64,000 bases of DNA from Cylindrotheca closterium (Eukaryota; Bacillariophyta; Bacillariophyceae; Bacillariales; Bacillariaceae). The DNA lies in the NCBI GenBank assembly GCA_933822405.4, contig CAKOGP040001980.1, forward strand, positions 652,784-716,783. Direction: 5' to 3'. Each line of letters starts with the position of its first letter. The first letter of the stretch is position 1. The notes under the pieces are model-generated. The model was not told the origin of the DNA and made no database searches. It saw only the letters and a program-made list of their open reading frames with translations. This document shows positions 24,672-35,234 of this stretch, piece after piece. A program made the translations under genes and the position numbers.

Positions 24672-25268
24672 TTAGCTCACCACGGCCATACTCTTGGACG
24701 TTTCGAAGTAGGTTGCACATGCTGGAGCGACGATTCTTCCTCGGCATATGCCAATATCTTTTGTGTGTTTGGCCAAGACGTCGAGTCGAGCTTGGTGTAG
24801 ATCAGCTTTCAAGATCTGGATTTCATACTTTTGGGTTTCATTCGCAGCTTTCAATTCTTCTATTTCAGCTCCAAGATTGGAATTAGCAGATTTCATGTCT
24901 GCCATTTCAACTCCCAGATTGGCATCTGTAGTTTCCATTGTGATCACTTCAGCTTTCAGATTGGAAATAGTAGTTTTCATGTCTGCTATTTCAGCTCCCA
25001 GGTTGGAATTAATAGTTTTCATGTCTGCCATTTCAGCTCTCAAATCGCCATCCGTAGTTTTCATTGTTCCCTCTTCAGCTTTCAGAGCAGATACAACGAC
25101 TTCAAAATTCTCCAATAGTTGGTGGAAATTTGGGACTTCAAAAATTGAGGTAGCAGCGACAGCCGTGGTTACTCCTGTCGTTCCAATACCAGCAGGTGCA
25201 TTTGCAGTACAAGCAGCGAGTACCGCTGTCGTTCCAATGCTACCAGGTACCAGGTCCATTGCCTCCAT
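24672..25268 (-). CDS. Coiled-coil protein with six 14-residue repeats
   Basis: 198 aa, single exon. After an Ala/Thr/Gly-rich N terminus, residues ~65-150 consist of about six 14-residue (two-heptad) units such as DMKTTISNLKAEVI and DMKSANSNLGAEIE. The 42-bp period is clearly visible in the DNA at about 24830-25080. The pattern predicts a parallel coiled coil. No enzymatic motif and no signal peptide. The C-terminal ~40 residues are not repetitive. Confidence 0.65.
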   Translation of the reverse strand: MEAMDLVPGSIGTTAVLAACTANAPAGIGTTGVTTAVAATSIFEVPNFHQLLENFEVVVSALKAEEGTMKTTDGDLRAEMADMKTINSNLGAEIADMKTTISNLKAEVITMETTDANLGVEMADMKSANSNLGAEIEELKAANETQKYEIQILKADLHQARLDVLAKHTKDIGICRGRIVAPACATYFETSKSMAVVS

Positions 25269-25384
25269 TCTTTTCCCTCCAAACTTTGCAGTTTTTCCTT
25301 CTTGGAACTATTTTCTTCTTGGGATTGCAATTATTTTCTTCCCGGGATTTTTGTTTGGATTTTTCTTTGGCTCTACAGTATGCT

Positions 25385-26300
25385 CTACAGTGATTTACGA
25401 AACGACCATCGCAATTTGAGACGACCAGAGGGCTGTTCAAGGACCAGTTCACAGCAGTGAGGAAGAACTCGCTCCCCCCAATAGCTCCACGGTGTTTTAT
25501 CACCTTCGCTTGTTAGAATATCCAAGACGGTCACAGAATTCGCAAGATTGCAATTGGGAGTAGATTTTGCAATGAAGCTTGTCATGTGAGCTGGTTGAAA
25601 GTCGTGATCGAGGCACCTTCGATCTAGTACAGATGGAATAGCAAACATCCTGTCGTGTGGTGGATACTCCACACACCCTTGCCTTTCCAAACCAATCCTG
25701 AGGGTATCTTGTTTGACGGTGTCCTTTCCAAAGTGTTGCGTACACATCATCGCATCATTAAGTAAGTATTTTCTCTGCAACAAACCGTAGTTTTTTCAAC
25801 GTCGGATGGTGCACTTCTGGAGCTCCAAACATTTCCACCCTCGTTGGTACATGATGCGTTGGCGGAACTACTTCTTTGAACCACTTGTCGTTGCCGTCTG
25901 AAGAAAAATTTGAGTGAAACCATATGTAGTCCGTACATTCACAGGTAAAGTCCAAGAAGTAGTTGGGACCAGGGATTGCAACTCTTTCGCTGAGCCAAAC
26001 GGGGAGAGTTTTAGTATCATTGTCTAGCCATAACGGTTTTGTTGACAGACCGCCCTTTTCTAAGATTCGTTGATACCCTCAAGTTCCACCAAAGTGGATC
26101 GTTTCAATAGGAAAGTCCATGTACTTGGACAACCATTTTCGGATCATAGGTCTTCCTGCTTTCATCAACAATGAAGCACGAGTTTTGGTGTCAACTGAAC
26201 CATCCGTTATGACATGACACGCCAAGATCCATCTGCAGAAGGATTCGGGGTCCAGATATGCCCGTATCTCTAGAACACAATCAGCTGTCAATTGATTCAT
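25385..26300 (-). pseudogene. Decayed gene of unknown function (in-frame stop and frameshift)
   Basis: From the ATG at 26300 a frame codes an F-box-like helix (LTADCVLEIRAYLDPESFCRWI..) up to a TGA at 26079-26081. The same frame then continues open for ~100 codons (..PVWLSERVAIP ... TLKKLRFVAEKIL) to a TAA near 25766. A second frame, overlapping by a few tens of bases, carries on with CTQHFGKDTVKQDTLRIG down to 25385. No intron of normal size removes the stop. The pieces read as one former protein. A gene with short unusual introns or a sequencing error is the alternative. Confidence 0.5.
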
Positions 26301-26454
26301 TGTCAAATCAGGCAAATGGCAGAAAGAGAATCAGTTCTGTCTGAATCAGACAGAACTGAATAGTATTAGAAAGTCTGAAATAAAATATGATTCCACGCGC
26401 AGTAATCTACGTCAGTCTCCGTAGAATTTTGTTGTTGTGCTCATATCTTTTGGT

Positions 26455-26477
26455 CGAGAGAGAGAGAGAGAGAGAGA
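26455..26477. repeat. (GA)n microsatellite
   Basis: Uninterrupted GA dinucleotides directly before the start codon of the LRR gene, in its probable 5' leader. Confidence 0.85.
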
Positions 26478-26483
26478 CATTTG

Positions 26484-27869
26484 ATGAAGGTATCCATGGG
26501 ATCATGTGCAACCGATAGCGTAGCCTCATTCTCTGGTTTACCTTTGAATTTGAAACAAAGTGTCAATCGGCTGAAAGAGACCGTCTCATGCAGCGAGACA
26601 GAAATCACACGGTTGGAGTTATCAAATTTCAATCTAGACGTAGAACTGGCTTCGATCATAGTTCTACTTATTCAGAAACATTCTGGATCCATCACTCATT
26701 TGTCTTTATTGGATTGTACTGGTTTCATCGACGTGGTGATATCGGTAAGCTTAATGACTCGACTGAAATCACTTGAAATTGGGACATCAGCGTTGCATGT
26801 GTGCGCCCATAGTTTGGGAGTTGGTCTATTGACAAGTTCCAACCTGAATAGTCTAGTATTGCACCCTGGGAAAAAGCGATACTTCACGCTTGTTGCAGAC
26901 ACTTCGGCATCCCTCGGACGAGGATTGATAGGCTCGAAAAGCTTGCAGTCGCTGACTTTGAAGAGATGCAGATTCGGTGATTCTGTTGCAATCCGGTCTA
27001 CCTGCAACGCTCTCAGAACGAATTCATTCCTGCAACGCATTGAGCTTGCCGAATGTTTGTCGGCAAATGGGCAGGCCATGCCTGGTGATGATTTCAGACT
27101 ATTTTTGGACGGTGAGTGAGTTTTCTCTTCATGCTAGATTGGCAAATACACTTGTTCTCAATGTGTAAAGCGTGCTTTGTTGTGGGAAGCATTGAAAGCT
27201 AGTCAATCGCTGATTTCATTGGATGCTTCGATTAACAGCTGTGTTGGTAGTGCACCCGTCGCCGATATAATAAAGCTTTCCCCTATCCGACATTTGAATC
27301 TGTCGCACCAAATCATTGGCGAGGGAATGCGGGTTGACTTGTCGGGAATGGTCGGTGCTCTTGGCAGTAGTCGAAGTTTAGAATCTATCAATTTGGCATT
27401 CAATCAACTTGACGACGGCGACATGCCATTCTTGGCTGCTGCGTTGAGCTGCAATACGAGCATCAAGTACATCAATCTACGTGGAAACAATATTTCGAAT
27501 ACAGGCATTTCGATTCTTGCTTCAAAACTTCCAAGTATGCTTGGGTTGGAGCACCTCGTACTGACAGACAACCCTTTTGATGGGAACGGGACTAGTCAAC
27601 TGAGGAGAAGTCTGCAGTTAGGGTTGAATTACTCTATAATGCATCTTGAGCTGGATGTCACGTTGCCACATCACGTGTCGTGTATGTATTTTCCTGATCT
27701 GAATTGGATGAGAAGGAGATTTGTCTTGGAAGAAAATGTCGTTCCTGCATTGTGGCCGCTCTTGCTCGAAAGAGCAAATCGACTATTGAAGGAACCGAAT
27801 GGGCCGCAACGGCGTGCTAATTCTGTTTTCTGTATTCTTCAAAAGAGTGCGGCTCTATTTCCATTCTGA
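26484..27869 (+). CDS. Leucine-rich-repeat protein
   Basis: Exons 26484-27111 and 27190-27869. The nearer AG at 27170 gives a frameshift; using AAG at 27189 keeps phase and joins ..FRLFLD to ALKASQSLISLDAS, a normal LRR step. The product is 435 aa. LRR units of RNase-inhibitor type are visible (ITHLSLLDCTGF, LQSLTLKRCRFGDS, LESINLAFNQLDDGDMPFLAAAL, IKYINLRGNNISNTGISILA, LEHLVLTDNPFDGNG). No kinase or NB-ARC domain and no membrane segment, so it is probably a cytosolic or nuclear protein-interaction scaffold. Confidence 0.75.
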
Positions 27870-28968
27870 GAATCCTGGTATGTTACACACAAGCCACCAG
27901 CACCACAACAGCTGCGACTAAAGATGGAAAGAAAGCCATCAGAAACAAGGATGAGGCACAACTACAAGAGAAGACGAATGTGGATTCGGCATGAGAACTT
28001 CTCCTGCAAATAATACCCAAATGTGTGGGTGGACTATTGAAAAAGGCGAGATAGAACGAATCATGATGAATTGTGACGAATCATGAGGAGATTTCTACTC
28101 CATGGCCCTGTTCCTTGCAGTTTGATCAAACTTTGATAGATGTATGTTATGAATAGCCTGGTAGCAAGTCTCATGGCAGCTTTCGGTGGAAGTATTGAGG
28201 TCGCGTGAAGGAATGTACAGACGGTAACTGCGGTAGTGCCTTGTGTTGGTAGTGACAGGTGGTACCTTGGTAGTGATAGATAGTTCTTTACCTGGACTTG
28301 TACTGCGCAGGAAAACGCGGCGCATACAGTATATAGGGCACATTATTGAGCCTAATCAATTCCCATTCCGCGAATATTCCACGTATGACAGCCTCGTAAA
28401 GCCGACCAGTTACCGGTACCAGGGTACGGTAATACGTAAATTGTTGGAGCTGCTTGTGGGGAGTACCGTAGCTGGCACAGTAGTAATGGCTGACGGGCGC
28501 CAGATTAACTGCTACCAGTACAGGTACCTACCAGACTTACTGAAAAGTATATCATTTTCGCGCATTTCTGCACAAAACGTATTATATATCGATATCATAC
28601 TTTTCTGCATTGCTAAATTATAGCATTTACAAACAAGAGTGCTGACAACCTTTAATCTTCACCAAGTTTTGTCTTTTCTCCCCCCGGGAGGGCCCCCCGG
28701 GAGGCACTTGATGCAATAGTCCAAAAAGAGATAAGCCGAGTGTCGTTAGAGGGAAGAGTGAGTCCAAAAAAAAAGTAAATGGCAAAAAAGGTACCAGTAC
28801 GATATAAGCTGAGTGGTATTGGAGGGGGGTTGGGGGGGTACCCCCCGAGGAAGGGGGTCTGGATGAATCAATCCCCCAGGCATGGTACGCCCACTTTTTA
28901 TACATACCTTTGTATTGTGGTACCTGGTACCAGAACAGAACAGAACAATTTGAGGCGAAACATGCTGG
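27870..28968. other. Long intergenic region rich in GTACC motifs
   Basis: About 1.1 kb with no credible gene. Holds a TACCGGTA palindrome (28411-28418), several GGTACC/CAGGTACC motifs (28415-28530 and 28915-28932), a short G/C-rich inverted repeat of CCCCCGGGAGGG type at 28681-28706, and a G-run (28820-28860). Confidence 0.6.
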
Positions 28969-30788
28969 ATGAAGCTCCACACCTGCCAAAGATTACGAAC
29001 TCTTCTACAACAAATATTAATAAGTCCTTCGCTTCTTTTCTTGTTGCTACTCATTTCACAAATATCGCTGATTCAAGGATTTAGTCCCAACACAACGCTA
29101 CAAAACGTTTCCCAACACTTCAAAAGCAACAACCACGACGCATCTCAAAAGCACCCTCAAACAACATCTACGCAACAAAAAATGGGTCAAGGAGTCGCAG
29201 TAGATGGTGGTTTTATTATCAATACCAACCCCGCCACGGGAGAAGTAGTCTCCAAGGTGAAATGCTCCACGGCAGAAGAAATTGACAAAGTCATCAAGGC
29301 CGCCAATGAAGCTCAAGAGACATGGGCCCTGAAATCCCCCTCTGAAAGAATTGCATTTTTGAAGAAGGGCTTGAAAGAAGTCGACCGTCAAGCTGATAAA
29401 TTGGTTGAGTGGATGATTCTGGAAATGGGCAAGCCCATTGCGGAAGCCAAAGAAGAATTAGAAGGCACGGTGGACAAGGACGAATTCTTGGACATTCTGG
29501 AAAAAGCCTTAGAACCACAAGTCTACGGTAGCAGTACAATAATCCGAGACCCCTTTGGAGTAGTGGCAGTTTTAAGTCCTTGGAACTTTCCCGTTGACGA
29601 GATTCTCTTGTTGGCACTCCCTGCATTGGCGTCAGGAAATACAGGTACTACTTCTGCACGCTTTCAAATATTTGGAGGTTACTTGAGTACTTGCGAACCC
29701 ATTACTCACATGCATCGTTCTTTCTATAAATTGTTGTACCTTAGTCATCATAAAGCCATCCGAAGTCGTTCCTGAAACGGGAGCCTGCCTCGTAAAGGCC
29801 TTGCAAACAGCATTGCCTCCTAATGTGATTCAAGTTGTCCAAGGCGATGGAGTTGTTGGTGCCCACATCGTGGGCAGCCCCGATATCCACATGGTCGCCA
29901 TGACGGGAAGTTCGGCAACTGGTAGAAAAATTATTGAAATGGCAGCTCCACAAATGAAGCGGGTCGTATTGGAAATGGGTGGCAAGGATCCCATGATTGT
30001 TTTTGACGATGCGGATATGGATAAGGCGGCACACGATGCTGTCAAGTACTCCTTGAGCAACACCGGTCAAGTATGCTGTTCAATTGAGCGCATTTACGTG
30101 GCAGAGTCCATCTATGACGAATTCCAAACTTTGACCACCAAGTATGCGGCTGAATACAAGGTCGGGAACGGAATGGATCCAGCCAACACTGTGGGACCAA
30201 TGGTGTCACAAGGGCAACGAAATATTGTCCGAGAGCAAGTCAAAGATGCTGTAGCCAAGGGAGCGAAATTGCTGCATCAGAGTGAAGTCCCAGAACATGT
30301 GGAAGGTTCCTCCTTTCACCCCGTCACAGTATTGGCCGACGCCACAGAGTCTATGGATGTCTTTACCAAAGAAACCTTTGGACCTGTGGTTGCCATGGCC
30401 AAGTTCGATGGATCCGAAGCCGAAGCCATTCGGCTAGCGAACAAGACAGAATATGGTTTGGGAAGCTCTATTTATACCAAGGATTTGGAGAAAGCTAGGC
30501 GGGTGGCAAGGAGGATTGGTGCTGGACAAGTCGGAATCAACTGTTATGCGATCGAGGCAATGGACATCGCATGTCCATGGTGAGTTTATTGATGACAAAT
30601 CATTCTGTCATTTGTAGCTTTGGATCGATTGGTTGTATTGAATTTGGATACATATCTGATACATTTCTCTTCTACTGTACTTTAGGGTTGGTCATAAGCA
30701 CAGCGGCTATGGGTTTCACTCGGGTGTTGATGGATTCCACCAGTTCTCCATTCCAAAATCAATTGTAATGGTAGACCCTAGTGCATAG
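28969..30788 (+). CDS. NAD(P)-dependent aldehyde dehydrogenase, probably plastid-targeted
   Basis: Exons 28969-29644, 29745-30579 and 30686-30788 join in phase to 537 aa. The ALDH core shows the Rossmann motif MTGSSATGRKI, general base Glu in LEMGGKDP and the nucleophile in GQVCCS. The region around it (SPWNFPVDEILLLALPALASGN, IIKPSEVVPET) is typical of succinate-semialdehyde/betaine-aldehyde type ALDHs; the substrate cannot be fixed from sequence. The N-terminal ~37 residues form a signal peptide (LLFLLLLISQISL) ending IQG-FSP, then a Ser/Thr/Asn-rich stretch. A Phe right after the cleavage site is the hallmark of diatom plastid presequences. An internal Met (MGQGVAV) would give a cytosolic form. 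Confidence 0.92.
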
Positions 30789-31085
30789 GAAGCTTCTAGA
30801 GATTATATTAGAAATTACATTAAGCAACCAAAGGTGAGAGTGGGTAGAGGTGCTTGTTCTTAGTACTGAGTAGGAGTATCACTGTGATTTTAGAAATGAA
30901 AACGGTGTCCGTGCGTTACGTCCGATTTTGATTTAATTTGGCGACGACGCGGCAGCACATTAGCCAACCAAAACGCGATAAATTCATCACTTTGGTGGCG
31001 TTTTAAAAAAAGACGCTCCACTCCGCAAATAGTCAAAGGACGAGAAATACATGCATCACATCTCTTGCATACATACAACAGAGAA

Positions 31086-31988
31086 ATGAAAAGTAGTTCA
31101 CCAGGACCTACTCGTCGCACAGATGACGGTGACGATTCACCGGATAGCCCCAAATCCCGTAAGCAGTCCAAGGATTTTTCTCACAACAACCAAAATGCGA
31201 ATTCTCCAATACACAAGCTGAACGCTATTGAAGAGCAAGTCGACATTGACGCATCAGAAGGTATGGAGCAATCCCTTGATACGGTACAATCCCTCGATGA
31301 TGATAGGATTGAGCAGGCACCAGAGACGGACAATAATAGAGTATTATTCTCGGAAAAAGATGAAGCAGTCTCGTCTCCCCACAAAACAAACTCGACGGCC
31401 CACAACTCTGGTGCATCAGACGACGATGACGGCACGGTGGTCCAAGAGAACCAGAGCGAAAGCGACATGAAGAAGAGGGACTTGCTATTCTTGAAAATTG
31501 TCCTCGGCATCCTTTTGCTACTGTTATTGGTCGCTGGCATTTTTCTGGTCTACTTTTTCAAGCAACCAACCTCCACGGAGGAAAAGCTGAAAGAACTCGG
31601 CTATCCGTATCGCAAAGACATGAAAAGTGGTTGGCTCTTTGACGCAAGTAGAGATACTGGGAGCACATCCTACACACACTACAACACAGACGAGCTTGCC
31701 AGGGAAGGTCTCGGTGCTAACGAAGTGGACTGTGCCTCAAAATGTGCCAGCGAGGGTGCCTTTGCTGGTGCATGGAACACCTATTACCAAGATTGTTGGT
31801 GCTTTTTGGATGTGCCGAATTCCAATTACTGTTTTGAAAGATGCATTATTGAAGAAGGTATTGAATTCTCTTCCATTCGCCTGCAATCATCCTTTGAATG
31901 GTGTCCACAATCATTCTGCGATGTATTTGACGCCAAAGCCTATTGCGACTTTCGACCGAAGCAAAATGTTACCGACTGTCGCGAATAA
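31086..31988 (+). CDS. Single-pass membrane protein with Cys-rich ectodomain
   Basis: 300 aa, single exon, starting at the first in-frame ATG. Residues 1-135 are acidic and disordered, then one transmembrane helix (IVLGILLLLLLVAGIFLVYFF), then ~130 residues with ten or more Cys (CASKCASEGAFAG ... CWCF ... CFERC). The Cys spacing and aromatic residues recall WSC/apple-type extracellular binding domains. No signal peptide, so type II topology is likely (N-in, C-out). Function unknown. Confidence 0.75.
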   Translation: MKSSSPGPTRRTDDGDDSPDSPKSRKQSKDFSHNNQNANSPIHKLNAIEEQVDIDASEGMEQSLDTVQSLDDDRIEQAPETDNNRVLFSEKDEAVSSPHKTNSTAHNSGASDDDDGTVVQENQSESDMKKRDLLFLKIVLGILLLLLLVAGIFLVYFFKQPTSTEEKLKELGYPYRKDMKSGWLFDASRDTGSTSYTHYNTDELAREGLGANEVDCASKCASEGAFAGAWNTYYQDCWCFLDVPNSNYCFERCIIEEGIEFSSIRLQSSFEWCPQSFCDVFDAKAYCDFRPKQNVTDCRE

Positions 31989-32437
31989 TAGTGGGGATTG
32001 ATTTCACAATCCCCACAGAGTAACTCCTGACTCCTACAGCAATAACAACAACAACAACAAGGCAATTACAAAGGTTCCAACTTGTTGCCCCTTAGACATA
32101 GACACTGCATCAGAAATTAAAATAGAGGATTATGTACATGGATCAAAACAAAGAAACGAAGGAGTCTATTGGTACGATGGTTGGTTGGTTGGTTGGTTGG
32201 TTTGTAGTTCTTGTTGGCTGACGAATCAGAGCTGATCTTTTTCGTATGGTAGACTTTTAAAATCATTCGTCGGAGCCGAAATGGTTTTGCAACTTTTCTT
32301 GGCACTCCAATGCGAAGGGATAATAATTTTCGCAATGGAATGTTGTACTGGCACTGGAACTTGGGTCTAGTGACTTCTTGATCTGGACGAACTCGTGTTC
32401 TACTGTACTCTATCTAGCGCAATAAATATGTCCTCAT
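31989..32437. other. Intergenic, with (GGTT)n repeat
   Basis: Convergent 3' flanks; contains the tetranucleotide repeat at 32177-32203 and a short (CAA)n run at 32040-32060. Confidence 0.6.
32177..32203. repeat. (GGTT)n microsatellite
   Basis: Six to seven GGTT units in tandem. Confidence 0.9.
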
Positions 32438-32855
32438 TCAACTTCGGGTTTCAACGGTTTCCAAAGTAGTGGCTGAAGACATCTTCGCCAAACACTCTCC
32501 TGCTGCACGCTCAGCGACCCGCGTTGGCTTCTCCGCTCTCTTCCCTTTCAGCCACATCTGAATTATGCAAACATACGATAGTATCTGATAGAAAGGAAGC
32601 CGAGAGGTCAATCTCTGTAAGCTTGACAATAATTCCCATGACGAACAAGATGGAGAGTACAAGTCCCTCTCGGAAGCAATGTCAACTTGGTTTGTCCTCG
32701 CATTCAATTGTTGAAGCATGCCATAATGGATACCATAACAAGAGTCCCTTGGAAAGAGAATTACAAGGGTATTCTTGTGTCGTGCTTCAAGTTCCTTTGG
32801 GGCCTCCACAAAATCTTTGATCGTCTCAGCGCATCTGAGACAGTGCCGACGACAC
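32438..32855 (-). pseudogene. Truncated paralogue of the neighbouring membrane-protein gene
   Basis: The frame has no ATG. It starts after a TAG, and codes TIKDFVEAPKELEARHKNTLVILFPRD..GIHYGMLQQL, closely matching IKDFVEAPNEL..HKNIIVVLFPKR..GIHYGLLQKL in the gene at 32896-33813. The N-terminal third is missing and the C-terminal part (past the hydrophobic helices) is much shorter. This is a 5'-truncated tandem duplicate. Confidence 0.6.
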
Positions 32856-32895
32856 AGCTACACAGCCACATGGTCCCATAATTGCTTCTGACCTA

Positions 32896-33813
32896 TTAAG
32901 TATCAAACAGGACAGTGCCCTTCTGCAGCGCCTGTTGACATCTTGGCAAAAGAGAAAAATACATTTCACAAGGAAACGACACTTTATTGCCACCATCTTG
33001 TTGTTGTTGTTGTCGTTGTTGCTCCGACTCGGGGTCAAACGAGTTCATGATTTGGCCCAACATGCGTTCGGATTTTTCCAATGCCACAAATACATCTTCG
33101 GTGGAGGTAGTGTCATGTGGCTGCTCATCGTTGGACGTCAATGGTTCTAGCATTGGTGCGGCGGACCAATACCATGCATCTGGTTCATTTCGTTTCAACG
33201 TCTTGTATACACCCCCCGTCACCCCGGTTGCCTCTTCCTCTGTTTTGTTAACCCTATACAATTGAAATAGTCCAACATAGAGTAACAATTGACACGTCCA
33301 AAAGAAGTGACGCCCAAGACTGGCCCACAAGACCATGACACCTTGCAAGAGACACAACCGTAGAAATGCCTTGTGGGCAATGCCAGGAGCAGCTCCATGA
33401 TTCCTCTCCACATCTTTGCTGTACCACAATTTCTGAAGCAATCCATAGTGAATTCCAGACGTGGGACGCTTAGGAAATAGAACAACGATGATGTTCTTGT
33501 GGTCTTCCTTCAATTCGTTGGGTGCTTCCACAAAGTCTTTGATGTACGCAGCGTCGTCATCGTGTTGTGGCAGTCGGTAGGCATACCGTACAAGATGCTT
33601 ATTTGCAACAATCTTTCGATCGATGACCACTCCACCACAAAGAACACCATCTCTTCGGTACGCGCGCAGATGATTCCGGCGTCGGTCTCGTCGAAAACCA
33701 TCCTCGTTGAGTCTGAGAAACAGTACCGCAAGACTGAAGAATAAGGCGTTGCAACCGATTGGGTATTCATTGAGCAAGTCAATAATCAAATCCATGATCT
33801 TATTCTCTATCAT
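32896..33813 (-). CDS. Membrane protein of unknown family, 305 aa
   Basis: Starts at the ATG at 33813. One hydrophobic segment near the N terminus (CNALFFSLAVLFLRL) and two near residues 160-205 (LRLCLLQGVMVLWASLG, FWTCQLLLYVGLFQLY). Between them is a conserved block (VLCGGVVIDRKIVANKH..., VLFPKRPTSGIHYGLLQKLW) that is also preserved in the truncated copy next door, suggesting it is the functional core. The C-terminal tail is soluble, with a poly-Q run. I do not recognise the family. Confidence 0.65.
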   Translation of the reverse strand: MIENKIMDLIIDLLNEYPIGCNALFFSLAVLFLRLNEDGFRRDRRRNHLRAYRRDGVLCGGVVIDRKIVANKHLVRYAYRLPQHDDDAAYIKDFVEAPNELKEDHKNIIVVLFPKRPTSGIHYGLLQKLWYSKDVERNHGAAPGIAHKAFLRLCLLQGVMVLWASLGRHFFWTCQLLLYVGLFQLYRVNKTEEEATGVTGGVYKTLKRNEPDAWYWSAAPMLEPLTSNDEQPHDTTSTEDVFVALEKSERMLGQIMNSFDPESEQQRQQQQQDGGNKVSFPCEMYFSLLPRCQQALQKGTVLFDT

Positions 33814-34178
33814 CAATCAATCACGTAGAGTCGTATTTATAAAGTGGCATTTATTGTGCTGATTGATTGCAGAAGAGCGAGGCACTTTGTAGATCAGAAA
33901 CATGTTCTGTGCTCCAGGTTTGCAAGTCCTGTCGTGTTGTCAATTTTTGATTTGAAAACTATCAACATTCGACTCGTGTGACTCAGCGTCTGTCCGTTCC
34001 CGCAAGCGGTCGGGTTTCGTGGTTGGAATAAATTCAGAATCGGAATGAACGAATGAATGAATCATTCATTCATTCCCGTCGTCATCATTATTTCAATTGT
34101 TCATTCATCTGATCGTGCAGCAGTAGTAGCAATATAGAACAACCACAGCAACCACAACAGCAACCACAAAAAAGAATA
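33814..34178. other. Intergenic between divergent genes, with a perfect inverted repeat
   Basis: 5' flanks of the membrane-protein gene and of pdxT. At 34051-34071 GAATGAATGA and TCATTCATTC flank a single A, forming a tight cruciform-capable repeat. Confidence 0.55.
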
Positions 34179-35234
34179 ATGTCAGAATCCAAGCCATTAA
34201 TCGGAGTGTTGGCCCTTCAGGGAGCCTTTGAAGAGCATCAAAAATGTCTCGAGGCAGTAGGATGTCGAACCAAGCAGGCAAGTCCTTTGTTTCTGCTTTG
34301 CCAACACAAGTCAAATAAGACCCATTGGCCATTTTCCAATGATTGATTCATTCTTGTTTGCACACTATCATAATGTATTCCTTTCTCATGAATCTTTTTT
34401 CTCAATCCACAGATCCGAACTGCAGGAGACATGGAGGACATTGATGGAATTGTGCTTCCCGGTGGCGAATCGACGGCCATGGGATTGATCGGAACGGGGT
34501 CGGTCCACGAGGGCAAGAATGTATGGGAAGCTTTGAAGGAATTTACAGAGACAAACAAGCCTGTTTGGGGAACTTGCGCCGGAATGATATTGTTGGCCGA
34601 GCGATGTGTGGGAGCGTCTGCCGTCATTGAAAATGGACAATCGTTGATTGGAGGAATGGACATTTTGGTCTGCCGCAATTACTTTGGATCTCAAGTTTCG
34701 TCGTTTGAAATGGCCACACCGGCTCCACCAAGTGTTGGTAACAACAACAACGACGACAACAACGACGACGACGGCGCGAATGATACAACCTACCCCGGTG
34801 TCTTTATTCGTGCCCCCGCCATTTTGGATGCTGGCAAGGATGTCCAAGTGTTGGGAAAGGTGGTAGCCACTCCCTGTCGCCAAGCAGCAGTCGTGTTGAA
34901 TGAATTGGAAGCCAAAATTAAGAATGGTGAAAAAGTTGTTCAAATGGGTGTCGTGGATGCATTGGACCGAGACCAAGGTCTTCATTACAAGGTCGTGGTA
35001 AAGCCACATGATGATGAATCATCACCAGAGGAAGAAAAGAAGGAAGGAACGGATCATGGTGGTGAATCTGGCATGACGATTAGTCTACCAGGTGCTTCCG
35101 ATGGCAGCAATGCACGAGAAGTCATTTGTGCAGTTCAAAAGAATCATATACTGTGTACCGCCTTTCATCCAGAACTGACAGAAGACTACCGCTGGCATGC
35201 CTATTTTGCCAAGATGGTTGCCGATTCAAAATAA
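34179..35234 (+). CDS. pdxT: Pyridoxal 5'-phosphate synthase glutaminase subunit PdxT
   Basis: Class I glutamine amidotransferase that supplies ammonia to PdxS in de novo vitamin B6 synthesis. Exons 34179-34277 and 34413-35234; the intron begins GCAAGT instead of GT, in strong AAGCAG|GCAAGT context, and only this join keeps phase between RTKQ and IRTAGDMED. The product is 306 aa, ~100 longer than bacterial PdxT because of an Asn/Asp-rich insert (~190-210) and an acidic loop (~270). Motifs: GVLALQGAFEEH, LPGGEST, nucleophile Cys in GTCAGM, and His/Glu in FHPELTED. Confidence 0.94.

Noticed and set aside
27112..27170. Shorter intron in the LRR gene ending at 27170
   Set aside because: It shifts the frame and runs into a stop; the acceptor at 27189 keeps the LRR pattern.
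28095..29054. Several overlapping frames before the aldehyde dehydrogenase
   Set aside because: Short, on both strands, in G/C- and GTACC-rich repeats; no codon bias or recognisable product.
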